Made by a program: the position numbers and the translations under genes
Notes under the pieces: generated by a model
Databases searched by the model: none
What the model was told of the DNA's origin: nothing
Seen by the model: only the letters and a program-made list of their open reading frames with translations
Source of the DNA: a virus
Length of the DNA stretch: 42,246 bases
Strand: one strand, 5' to 3'
IMG/VR virus record: IMGVR_UViG_3300005530_000015
Coordinates: 1-42,246 of that record
Shown: piece after piece, positions 29,465 through 37,379 of the stretch
How positions within the stretch are numbered: position 1 is the first letter of the stretch
Layout of the letters: each line of letters opens with the position of its first letter

Positions 29465-29820
29465 TGGCCGATGTCCAGGGCTTGCGAGAAGCCCAGCAGA
29501 AGTTGGAGGCGTACGCGGCAGGGCTGAAGAGCGGCGCCATCCTCGCGGCTCATGAGATCGCCGTCCTGCTGGAAGGGTACGCGAAGGCGCATCATCCATG
29601 GACACCGCGCACCGGCAACACGACCAACAGTATCCGCGGGACGGTTGTCGAGGCGAGTGATGAGATCATTCGTGTTGTCCTGTCGGCGGGCATGGATTAC
29701 GATGTGTTCCTTGAACTCGCGCATGAGGGCAAGTGGGCGTGGCTCTGGCCGGCGATCGTCGCCTGTAAAGACCAGATCAAGGCGATCCTGCGGAAGAGAC
29801 TGGGAGCGGTCAGGGTATGA
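29464..29820 (+). CDS. HK97 gp10-like tail completion protein
   Basis: 118 residues. A helical start (LREAQQKLEAYAAGL) is followed by HHPWTPRTGNTTNSIRG and then strands with MDYDVFLELAHEGKWAWLWP. The 'PxRTGxxxxSI...Y....E.G....PAI' pattern is that of HK97 gp10/SPP1 gp16.1-type tail completion proteins. These act at the top of the tail. Its position between closure and terminator fits. Confidence 0.78.
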   Translation: MADVQGLREAQQKLEAYAAGLKSGAILAAHEIAVLLEGYAKAHHPWTPRTGNTTNSIRGTVVEASDEIIRVVLSAGMDYDVFLELAHEGKWAWLWPAIVACKDQIKAILRKRLGAVRV

Positions 29821-30308
29821 GTACGGCACTCACGACAGCGATATACCGACGATTGGCCGGGCTGGAGACGATGACGGGGGAAGGACTGGCGGCACAGGTG
29901 GCGCTTGCAGCTCTGCTCGGAACCGATCCGGACACGTCGGAGCCGTCGGTCCACAAGGGCAACAAGTCGATGATCGTGACTTACCCGGCGATCACATTCC
30001 GACAGAATGCCGGGATGGTCAAGACCGAATTCAAAGACACGGCGATCGACGATCCTGTTTACGACTTTGAGATCTGGAACAGCACGCAGAGCGCGACACT
30101 GATCAGCGACATCTACAAGCATGTGGAGCACCTGCTTGATGAGCGGTTCAGCATGTCGCTCGGTATCCCGCCGCTATCGGTCGATGGGAATGTCGGGCAG
30201 GTTTACTATGCCAGGGCATTTGTCCCCCTGATCGACGATCTATACGACAAGGATTTGCGTTCGTGGTTCGGCCTGTGCCGGATGCGGTTTGTTGAGGCGC
30301 GTTTCTAG
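29817..30308 (+). CDS. Tail terminator-like protein
   Basis: 163 residues, overlapping its neighbour by 4 bases. Helical start with TAIYRRLAGLETMTGEGLAA, then strands ITFRQNAGM, PVYDFEIWNSTQSATLIS, a helix (DIYKHVEHLLDERF) and a closing strand. The pattern resembles DUF3168/tail-terminator proteins that cap the tail tube before it joins the head. It precedes the tail-tube gene, as expected. Confidence 0.65.
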   Translation: MSTALTTAIYRRLAGLETMTGEGLAAQVALAALLGTDPDTSEPSVHKGNKSMIVTYPAITFRQNAGMVKTEFKDTAIDDPVYDFEIWNSTQSATLISDIYKHVEHLLDERFSMSLGIPPLSVDGNVGQVYYARAFVPLIDDLYDKDLRSWFGLCRMRFVEARF

Positions 30309-30344
30309 GGCAGTCTGCCCATTCACCCACAGAAGGAGGTCCCT

Positions 30345-30863
30345 ATGGGACAGACAGCGATAGGAAATCAGGATATCAAGTTCGCGAAGGGCTATCTCTT
30401 CGGTACAGAGCCGGGGGGATTAGCCGACGACGTGCCGTTCGGGGAACTCCAGGAGATCACCGTCAAGTTCACCCAGTCGCTTAAGGAGATGATGGGGCCG
30501 GAGTCTCTCGTTGCGGTGGCCGTCGGAGTGAGCGAGAAGAAGGTCACGGTCACGGCGAAGTTCGGCAAGATCCGTGCGCGTCAGTTCAACATGTTCGCCG
30601 GCGGCGCGGCCCCGACGAACTCCGGAGGTTTCACGACCACGAACTTCGGGGTCAACGATCAGCCCCGTCAGTTCAACCTGCATCTGCTCTCGCCGTTCGA
30701 CGGCAGCGACGTGGAACTCAAGATCTACGGCTGCATCTCGACCGACTTCTCCCTGCCGTTCAAACTCAATGACTTCGTTATCCCGGATTTCACGGCCAAC
30801 GCCTACGGCGATGGCACGAATATCATGACGTTCATTTCGCCCGGAAACCAGACCACCAGCTAG
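30345..30863 (+). CDS. Major tail (tube) protein
   Basis: 172 residues with a near-perfect AGAAGGAGGT ribosome site, so it is strongly translated. A beta-rich protein: FGTEPGGLADDVPFGELQEI, VTVTAKFGKIRARQFNMFAGG and LHLLSPFDGSDVELKIYGC. Expression signal, size and place before the chaperones and tape measure identify it as the tube subunit. The glycosyltransferase directly downstream may act on it. Confidence 0.8.
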   Translation: MGQTAIGNQDIKFAKGYLFGTEPGGLADDVPFGELQEITVKFTQSLKEMMGPESLVAVAVGVSEKKVTVTAKFGKIRARQFNMFAGGAAPTNSGGFTTTNFGVNDQPRQFNLHLLSPFDGSDVELKIYGCISTDFSLPFKLNDFVIPDFTANAYGDGTNIMTFISPGNQTTS

Positions 30864-30888
30864 GCTTCGGCCCTGCTGCACCGCCTTC

Positions 30889-30931
30889 CGGCGTCCCTGT
30901 GTCTCCATCACGGGCGGCGCCGGAAGATCCC
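30889..30931 (+). promoter_or_regulatory. Hairpin between tail tube and glycosyltransferase genes
   Basis: CTTCCGGCG and CGCCGGAAG pair perfectly over 9 bp around a 25-base loop. No T run follows. It could lower transcription or translation of the glycosyltransferase compared with the abundant tube protein. Confidence 0.5.
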
Positions 30932-30962
30932 CTTCGATCTGTTATGGAGGCAGAGAGAAACC

Positions 30963-32885
30963 ATGAAAACCCTTCGTATTGTTGCCCCATTCCACAACGT
31001 TTCCGGCTATGCGAAAGCCGCACGTGGACTGCTTGCCGCGGCTCTCCTTGCTGGCTATACCGTTGAAGCCGTTGAGAGCGAGACCACTGACTTTGTGACC
31101 GTGCCGATCGACGGATCTCCCGTCAAGACGCGCGGTCCTCGATTTCCGAACAAGCCCATTCCCGACTGCCAGCGCGCCGAACTAGAAGCCGCCCTGCGAA
31201 CGAAGGTTGACGATAATGCGCCGACCATCCTGATGGGCAATCCCAGCATGATGGCGGACTATCCGGAGTACTGTTCCGGCCCCAGGGTCGGCTACACGAT
31301 GCTGGAGAGCGACACGCTGCAGCCCCAATGGGCGCAGGCCTGCCGGAACGTCGATCTGATGCTCGCGCCGTCGAGGTGGTGCGTCGATACCATTCAGCGC
31401 GCTGTCCCCGATGTGCCGGTCAAACTGCTGCCAATCTGTGTCGATGAGCGCCTGTGGTCTCCCGAGGGACCGAAGCGTGAGATGCCGAAGGATACGCCTC
31501 CGTTCCTGTCCCTGTCGATCTTCTCGACATGCGAGCGCAAGGGATGGCGCAAGACGATCCAGGCGTTCGCGGAGGAGTTTCGCGGGGAGAATGTTGGACT
31601 CGTGCTGAAGCCGACGCGTGCGGCAGAGGTCGAAGAGTTGGCCGAGTGGGTTCGGTCGATGGGTGCGTGGATCTATATCGTGAAAGGGGAACTAACCGAT
31701 GAGAGTATGGCTGAGCTTTATCGCGCTTGTGATGTGTATTGCAGCCCTTCTGCGGAGGGGTTCGGTGTTCCACTCGCGGAGGCTGCCCTCTGTGGTCTTC
31801 CCTCAATCGCACTGGCCGCCGGGGGAGCTTCGGATATTGTCTCGAACGGCAACGGCTATCCTGTCCCGGTGGAATGGGAACCGTGCGTCGGACAGCTACC
31901 GCAGATATATCCATCTTCGCACAAATGGCCGACCTGTACCGTTGACGACCTAAAGGCGGCGATGCGGCGGGCGTTTAAGAACGACATGAACGGACATGTT
32001 CAGCGGGGCGTGAACGCAACGTCGGACGCTATACAGGAATTCAGCCGGGCGGCAATCGCTGTCCGGCTGGCAGAATTGAGCATGGAAGACCTATGGCCGA
32101 AGCCTCTCCCGGAAGCGCGGAGTCGCAAGAAAATCCCGCCGTTCGTCGCAGTCATCACAACCCATAACAACCGGGAGAGCACGAACCGGACCGTGCAGTC
32201 CCTGCTCTGCTCCGTCTCACCTCCCCGCATGATCGTCATTGCCGACGACGGTAGCGACGATGATACGCAAGAATGGGCCGATGCCATGGGCCTTTTCTTT
32301 GTGAAGTGCAACACCGGGGGAAACGTCAGCACGAACCGGCAGAAGGCCGTCGATGCACTGAAACGACAGTTCACCTTCCCGGGCGATCCGGCGATCTGCT
32401 TCTTCGATAACGATGTTGAGATCCTGCCAGGATTCTGGCCGAAGATGTCGGAGATCCTGCACACGCACTCCAGGATCGGCATCCTCGCACCTCGCAAGGT
32501 GTACGGCAACGATACGCAGGCGGCATCCTCCCTCCTCTCTGTGTCGGTCGCAGAGACCGTGCAGAACATCGGGAACCGTCTGTACTTCAACTGCGGGAGC
32601 TTCCCGCTTCACCTGGAGCGGCCCCTCGTCTACCCTGACTATGTGGAGAGCGCCTGCATGGTGGTGCGTCCGGAGGTGTGGCGATCCTGCGAGTGGGATG
32701 GGCAGTTCCCGATCTTCTACGAGGATGTAGACTACTGTTTCCAGGCGCGGGCGGCAGGCTGGGAGGTCTGCGCGACCAATGCCGCTACCGTCATTCACCA
32801 CGCGCACACGACGTCCAATACGCGCGCCGAGCAGTCGGATCTGAACCGGCGCAAATTCATGATGAAATGGAAGGAACGGATATGA
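30963..32885 (+). CDS. Two-domain glycosyltransferase (GT4 + GT2) in the tail operon
   Basis: 640 residues. The first ~370 form a GT-B/GT4 enzyme: a Gly-rich start (APFHNVSGYAKAARGLLAAA), KLLPICVDERLW, FSTCERKGWRKTIQAF and the E-x7-E motif EGFGVPLAE near 263. From about 390 comes a GT-A/GT2 domain: VAVITTHNN, IVIADDGSDDDT, a metal-binding FFDNDVE, and FPIFYEDVDYCFQARAAGW near the end. Both act on nucleotide sugars. Encoded between the tail tube and the chaperones, it probably glycosylates a tail or capsid protein. It ends with a 4-base overlap with the chaperone gene, so it is integral to the operon. Confidence 0.85.
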   Translation: MKTLRIVAPFHNVSGYAKAARGLLAAALLAGYTVEAVESETTDFVTVPIDGSPVKTRGPRFPNKPIPDCQRAELEAALRTKVDDNAPTILMGNPSMMADYPEYCSGPRVGYTMLESDTLQPQWAQACRNVDLMLAPSRWCVDTIQRAVPDVPVKLLPICVDERLWSPEGPKREMPKDTPPFLSLSIFSTCERKGWRKTIQAFAEEFRGENVGLVLKPTRAAEVEELAEWVRSMGAWIYIVKGELTDESMAELYRACDVYCSPSAEGFGVPLAEAALCGLPSIALAAGGASDIVSNGNGYPVPVEWEPCVGQLPQIYPSSHKWPTCTVDDLKAAMRRAFKNDMNGHVQRGVNATSDAIQEFSRAAIAVRLAELSMEDLWPKPLPEARSRKKIPPFVAVITTHNNRESTNRTVQSLLCSVSPPRMIVIADDGSDDDTQEWADAMGLFFVKCNTGGNVSTNRQKAVDALKRQFTFPGDPAICFFDNDVEILPGFWPKMSEILHTHSRIGILAPRKVYGNDTQAASSLLSVSVAETVQNIGNRLYFNCGSFPLHLERPLVYPDYVESACMVVRPEVWRSCEWDGQFPIFYEDVDYCFQARAAGWEVCATNAATVIHHAHTTSNTRAEQSDLNRRKFMMKWKERI

Positions 32886-33376
32886 CGACAGAGCAGAACG
32901 AGAGATCGATCAAAGACCTCATGCGAGAGAAGCCGGACGCCTACAACTTCGATGACATTACCGAGGCGGTGCCAGGCAAATCGTCGGCGGGCACTTCCGC
33001 AACTCTGACGCAGGTTTTGGGCGGGTTTGAATTCTTCGCGCGTGATCCTGTCACGGGGCTGTCGTTCTATGGCCGAAAGCCGAAGGTTTACTACCTCAAG
33101 CGACTGATCGACCTGATAAATACGCCTATCGTATCTGATCCAGAAGACACCGTAGCGATGATGAACGCGGTATTCGACCGGAGTTGCGAGGTTGCCGCGC
33201 TGCTCCTGTATGTCCAGATAAATGAATTTCCAGCATACGGAGCGAAGGCGGGCGACGGTTGGCGACCGGCAACCGTTGAAGAGGTCGGAAAAGCGTTCGA
33301 TCTCAAGGAGTTGTCGGACGCGCGGGACAAGTTCAGCGGCCTCGCCGTTGCGGAGACGACCGAGGGAAACGCATAG
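32882..33376 (+). CDS. Tail assembly chaperone, upstream (G-like) frame
   Basis: 164 residues from ATG 32882, overlapping the glycosyltransferase stop, with GGAAGGA upstream. Helical, acidic protein (NERSIKDLMREKPDAYNFDD, MNAVFDRSCEVAALLLYVQ, TVEEVGKAFDLKEL). Close to its stop it carries the slippery heptamer GGGAAAC (33364-33370). By analogy with lambda G/GT it coats the tape measure protein before tube polymerisation. Confidence 0.8.
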   Translation: MTTEQNERSIKDLMREKPDAYNFDDITEAVPGKSSAGTSATLTQVLGGFEFFARDPVTGLSFYGRKPKVYYLKRLIDLINTPIVSDPEDTVAMMNAVFDRSCEVAALLLYVQINEFPAYGAKAGDGWRPATVEEVGKAFDLKELSDARDKFSGLAVAETTEGNA

Positions 33377-33519
33377 ATCCACCCGACTACGGAGAGGTGT
33401 TCTGCGTTCTGGCAGAGCGTTTCGGGTGGACATTCGATGTGATCGGCGACATGACGATGGACCAGTTGGAGGCGGCGCTCGCTTATTGCGGCAAGCATCC
33501 TCCGGTCAGGCTGTTCTGA
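33370..33519 (+). CDS. Tail assembly chaperone, T-like extension made by -1 frameshift
   Basis: A 49-codon segment with no start codon of its own, reached by a -1 slip at G-GGA-AAC (33364-33370). It would give a product of about 212 residues in place of 164. The added part reads YGEVFCVLAERFGWTFDVIG, then DMTMDQLEAAL and PPVRLF, a compact helical segment typical of the second chaperone frame. Its TGA is 3 bases before late promoter B. The slip motif fits the X-XXY-YYZ rule exactly. Confidence 0.85.
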   Translation, partial: RIDPPDYGEVFCVLAERFGWTFDVIGDMTMDQLEAALAYCGKHPPVRLF

Positions 33520-33522
33520 CGG

Positions 33523-33552
33523 TTGATGGATTGCTCGGTTTTATGATATACT
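33523..33552 (+). promoter_or_regulatory. Late promoter B (before tape measure)
   Basis: TTGATG (33523-33528), 18 bases, TATACT (33547-33552), with TG one base before the -10. The leader CAACCACATATT...CGGTCCGACTATCCCG that follows copies the leader of promoter A, and a terminator starts 32 bases after the -10. Confidence 0.75.
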
Positions 33553-33584
33553 GAAATCAACCACATATTCAGCGGTCCGACTAT

Positions 33585-33633
33585 CCCGCTCTCACCATGC
33601 TCAAAAGGCACGGAGAGGGCGGGTTTTGTGTTT
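33585..33633 (+). terminator. Leader terminator B
   Basis: CCCGCTCTC (33585-33593) and GAGGGCGGG (33615-33623) form a 9-bp stem whose 3' arm is identical to that of terminator A; a short TGC/GCA inner pairing and TTTTGTGTTT follow. The tape measure ribosome site GGAGG (33634-33638) starts directly after it. Confidence 0.75.
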
Positions 33634-33644
33634 GGAGGTCTTGC

Positions 33645-36641
33645 GTGTCAGACGTCTCGATCGGAACAGTCAGCAGCGAGGTAAGGCTCAACCTAACCAA
33701 ACTGGAAGGGGATGTCAGCGAAGCGAAAGCGGCGCTGGCGTCTCTTGCCGCCTCCCTCGTCGGCGCTGTCGAGACGTTCTCTGCGAAGATGGCGCAGGAT
33801 GCGTCTGCGGCGGTCGCACGGGAAGAGCGGGCAGCACAGGCGGCTATCCAGCGGGCAGCACAGCAGGCGGAGGCACAACAGAAGCGGTCTCTTGCGGCGG
33901 CACAGCAGATCGGCGGCCAGTTGCAGATGATGGGGACTGTCGCGGTCGGCGCGCTTGGGATGGCTGTCAAAACAGGGGCGGACTTCGAGCAGAAACTCGT
34001 CACGGTCGCGAACAATACAACCATGACGACCGCCGACATCAAGGCGATGGAAGAGGCGGTCAAGAGCCTGGGCAGGGAGAGTGGCGCGGACCTCGGGCAG
34101 TTGGCCGAAGGCTTCATGCACGCCTCGAACTTCGGCTTCGATGCTGCAGAATCGACTATGATCCTGACGGAGGCGATGAGGTCTGCCGTCTCGACCGGGG
34201 GCGATGTCGGGAAGACGACCGAGATCCTCGCCAACGTCATGCATGAGTTTTCGATCAAGAGCGGGGATGCAGGCAAGGCCATGAACGTCCTGCACCTCGC
34301 GGCCGCGCAGGGCAATGCCACTCTTGAGCAGTTCGTCGATGCGGGCGGGCCTGCGTTTGCGATGGCGGCGAACCTCGGTGTCGGCATGACCGAGACGGCG
34401 GCGGCCATGTCTGCTCTGACGAAACACGGGTTTACCGCGGCAGAGGCAGCGACGCAGGTCCGGAACATCCTGGCGCATATCGCGGAGCCTGCATCGAAGA
34501 CGAAGGACCTCCTGGAGCAGCTCTCCAAGACGACCGGCGTTGACCTCGTGCGTGATTTCTCCCTTGCCGGTCTCCAGGGCAAGGGGATGGCGGGCATCCT
34601 GGACGACATCAAGCTGGCGGCAGAGAAAGCGCACATATCCACCGAAGACCTGATGATGAAGTTGGTTCCGGCTATGCGCGGCGGCATCGGCGCGATGGCG
34701 TTGGCAGGCACGGCGGCAAGCGATTTCAAGCAGGAACTCAAGAGCCTGTCGGATGCGATGGCCGGAACGGTTGATCCCACCACGGCGGCATTCGCCCGCC
34801 AGCAGGACACCCTGACCGCGCAAACCAACAAGGCGCGGAACGAACTCACGTTGATGGCATCGGATATTCAGAAGGCGCTTCTGCCCGCCATTCGTCCGAT
34901 GATCCAGGCGATCCGGGACGGCGCGGAATGGTTCTCGAAGCTCTCCCCGCAGGCGAAGTCGGCGGCGGTCCAGTTGGCAGCGTTCGCGGGCGCCGCGGCT
35001 CTTGTGACCGGCACGGTGCTGAAAACCATTACGGCCGTCGCGGAACTCAAGGCAGCGCTATCGGCTTTGTCCCTAATGAAAGTCAGCCTTCCCAGCGTCG
35101 GAGGTCTGGCGGCTGGCGGGCTAGGCGGCATCGGACTGGCCGGAGCTGGTTTGTTGGCAGCAGGGGGCGGTCTCGGCTATCTCATGAACCGCACGGTCTG
35201 GAGCGGCGTCGAGGAGGCGCAAAACAGAGCATTCGCGCAGGACAGGCACGCGCAGGAACAGACCTCTGCCTGGCGCACGCAGCGCGCGGCATTCCTGGCG
35301 AAAGACATCGCTGGGCTGAAGGCTTCCCTCAAAGACTACGAGGGGGTGCCGTCAAAGCTCGCGGACATCAATAAGCGCCTGGCGCAAGAGACTGCGGAGA
35401 TGCGGGCGGTCTTCGGAGACGACGGCGGGAACTCCTCCGGATCAGGGAAGAAGGGCGGCGGGCACAAGACTGTCGATCAGTTTCTCGCGTCTGCGGGCGG
35501 CGGTGGAGGTGCGGGCGGCAAGGGTGGAGGCGGGAGCGATGCGAAAGAGGCGATCCAGGAGGTTCAGGACGCGCTCTATAAGCTGACGCACTCCGACTAC
35601 GAGGTGCGGATGCGAGAGGCGTGGAAGGACCTGAACGAGGAGATCCGCAAGGGTGTCCCTGCTCTCCTGGCGCGACAGCTCTACACCCGACAGCTTGCCG
35701 ACATTGAGAAGGATCAGGCTGCAGATCGCGCCAAGATGGGCGGGACGATGGCGCAGGCTGTTCGGAACATGCAGGCGCAGGACGCGGCCAACGCCAAGCG
35801 GGAGAACGACGAGATCACGGCCTCGATACGGGCAGTGGTCGATGCGTACACGGCTGAGGCGGCGGAACTCGAAAGCGTGAAGCAGGCGACCGACGAGGCC
35901 GACAGGGCCGCGCAGCAGATGTTCGACAATCAGATTGCCGACATGTTGAGACTGATGGAGGCGCAGCGCCTTGAGGCGGAAGCAACCGCGCAGTACTGGA
36001 AAGACGTGCAGGACGAGCAGGAGGCGACTTTCCGGGCGAGGATCGAGCAGAGTGCGATCGCGGCGAAGGCGGAGCAGGACGAGCGAGATCAGACGGAGCA
36101 GTACCATAAAGACAACCCGGACATCGGCAAGAAACCTCAAACTCAATTACAGAAGGTGCTGCGGCAGATGGGCGGCGATATACAGAGCATCCTGGGAGGC
36201 GCGTTCGAGAAGGTCTTCCTGGGAGATACCAAAAACCTGCTCGGGGATCTGTTGAAATCCTTTGAACAGATGCTCGCCAAGATGGTGGCGGATGCGGTGG
36301 CGGCCGGGATTGTGCGGAGCCTGTTCGGCGGCGGGAACTTCGTCACAGGCTTCATGGGCAGCCTGTTGGGAGGCTTCGACGATGCGGGAAACGACCGGAC
36401 GGCGCGCCATTGGGGCTTCGATTTCGCCTCGATGTTTACCCAGGGCATGAGCGACCATTCCACCAGCAGGATGGCGGCGGCCGCGCCTGGAGGCTCCAGC
36501 GGGGGTGATACCCATGTCCACATCAATATCCAAGGGCCTGTCGTGCGGCATGATCTGGACATCCGGGACCTGTCGCGGCAGGTGGCGCGAGAGGTGCAAA
36601 ACGGACTGCGGGCGCGGCCAGGGACGGGAGCGCGGGCATGA
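33645..36641 (+). CDS. Tail tape measure protein
   Basis: 998 residues from GTG 33645, with GGAGG 6 bases upstream; the open frame runs back to an ATG at 33597 inside the terminator, which is rejected. A coiled-coil start is followed by a TP901-type tape measure domain (about 85-400: VKTGADFEQKLVTVANN, LAEGFMHASNFGFDAAEST, LHLAAAQGNATLEQFVDAGG). Hydrophobic glycine-rich helices lie at about 455-520, then long helical repeats and a Gly-rich C-terminus (SMFTQGMSDHSTSRMAAAAP). It fixes tail length and helps DNA cross the membrane. Read from its own leader element as well as from upstream. Confidence 0.92.
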   Translation: MSDVSIGTVSSEVRLNLTKLEGDVSEAKAALASLAASLVGAVETFSAKMAQDASAAVAREERAAQAAIQRAAQQAEAQQKRSLAAAQQIGGQLQMMGTVAVGALGMAVKTGADFEQKLVTVANNTTMTTADIKAMEEAVKSLGRESGADLGQLAEGFMHASNFGFDAAESTMILTEAMRSAVSTGGDVGKTTEILANVMHEFSIKSGDAGKAMNVLHLAAAQGNATLEQFVDAGGPAFAMAANLGVGMTETAAAMSALTKHGFTAAEAATQVRNILAHIAEPASKTKDLLEQLSKTTGVDLVRDFSLAGLQGKGMAGILDDIKLAAEKAHISTEDLMMKLVPAMRGGIGAMALAGTAASDFKQELKSLSDAMAGTVDPTTAAFARQQDTLTAQTNKARNELTLMASDIQKALLPAIRPMIQAIRDGAEWFSKLSPQAKSAAVQLAAFAGAAALVTGTVLKTITAVAELKAALSALSLMKVSLPSVGGLAAGGLGGIGLAGAGLLAAGGGLGYLMNRTVWSGVEEAQNRAFAQDRHAQEQTSAWRTQRAAFLAKDIAGLKASLKDYEGVPSKLADINKRLAQETAEMRAVFGDDGGNSSGSGKKGGGHKTVDQFLASAGGGGGAGGKGGGGSDAKEAIQEVQDALYKLTHSDYEVRMREAWKDLNEEIRKGVPALLARQLYTRQLADIEKDQAADRAKMGGTMAQAVRNMQAQDAANAKRENDEITASIRAVVDAYTAEAAELESVKQATDEADRAAQQMFDNQIADMLRLMEAQRLEAEATAQYWKDVQDEQEATFRARIEQSAIAAKAEQDERDQTEQYHKDNPDIGKKPQTQLQKVLRQMGGDIQSILGGAFEKVFLGDTKNLLGDLLKSFEQMLAKMVADAVAAGIVRSLFGGGNFVTGFMGSLLGGFDDAGNDRTARHWGFDFASMFTQGMSDHSTSRMAAAAPGGSSGGDTHVHINIQGPVVRHDLDIRDLSRQVAREVQNGLRARPGTGARA

Positions 36642-37378
36642 CCTACCAGTTGAAATATGGATCATACACCTTCCCGCGCGGCATGTATCCGTCCGACAAC
36701 AACGTGCCTTCCACAGTCCCGCAGAGCAAGCATCCGCGTCTTGATGGCGGGCGCATCCTGACGCCTACGCTCGGCCTGAAACTTATCACAGTCAAAGGCG
36801 GGATCGTCGCGCCGGCGGGCACGTCGGCGCGCACGATCGTGGATGGCATGAAAGCGGCGGTTCTCCAGGGGCCTGCGAACCTGACGTTTCAATCAGACCG
36901 ATATTGGCGGAACGTTGTCTGCCGGGACTTCAAGGACGGGCATCCTGGCACGCACTACGACCGGATAGACGATATTGAGATCGACCTCATCACCGGCGAT
37001 CCGTTTCAGTACGAGACGGCGACGCAGACGCTTGCACTGACGCCTTCCAGCACAACAGTGAGCGGGACGGCGACGGCAGCAGGCAACGCCTACAGCAAGC
37101 CGGTGATCAGCTTCACGGCGGCGAGCACGAACCTGAACCTGTCCTGCTATAACGACACGACCGCGGAGAGTTTTACGCTGGTCGGCACAGTGGTGAGTGG
37201 GGATGTCGTGATTGTCGATTGCCTGAACGAGACGGTGACGATTGCCGGGGTCGATAAGATGAGCTTCTTTGAGGGCACGTTTCCCCGGCTGTCGGTCGGC
37301 GGGAATATAATCCGGGCGACCTATTTGAGCAGCGCTCTTTCGGCCATCTCGGTCGCTTGGGCGAACAGGTGGTATTGA
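36638..37378 (+). CDS. Distal tail protein (Dit-like)
   Basis: 246 residues with ATGA overlap. It starts with strands (YQLKYGSYTFPRGMYPSD), continues with a DRYWRNVVCRDFKDGHPGTH segment and ends in a beta-sandwich-like half (PVISFTAASTNLNLSCYN, VVSGDVVIVDCLNETVTIAG). This N-terminal ring domain plus C-terminal galectin-like half is the plan of Dit proteins, which form the hub ring below the tube. Gene order tape measure - Dit - hub supports it. Confidence 0.75.
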   Translation: MTYQLKYGSYTFPRGMYPSDNNVPSTVPQSKHPRLDGGRILTPTLGLKLITVKGGIVAPAGTSARTIVDGMKAAVLQGPANLTFQSDRYWRNVVCRDFKDGHPGTHYDRIDDIEIDLITGDPFQYETATQTLALTPSSTTVSGTATAAGNAYSKPVISFTAASTNLNLSCYNDTTAESFTLVGTVVSGDVVIVDCLNETVTIAGVDKMSFFEGTFPRLSVGGNIIRATYLSSALSAISVAWANRWY

Positions 37379-37379
37379 T

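Noticed and set aside
33581-34849. Minus-strand open frames of 422 and 376 codons opposite the tape measure gene
   Set aside because: They are mirror frames of a GC-rich, strongly coded gene. Their products are Ala/Arg/Ser- or Arg/His-rich with no domain, and no minus-strand promoter or ribosome site was seen.
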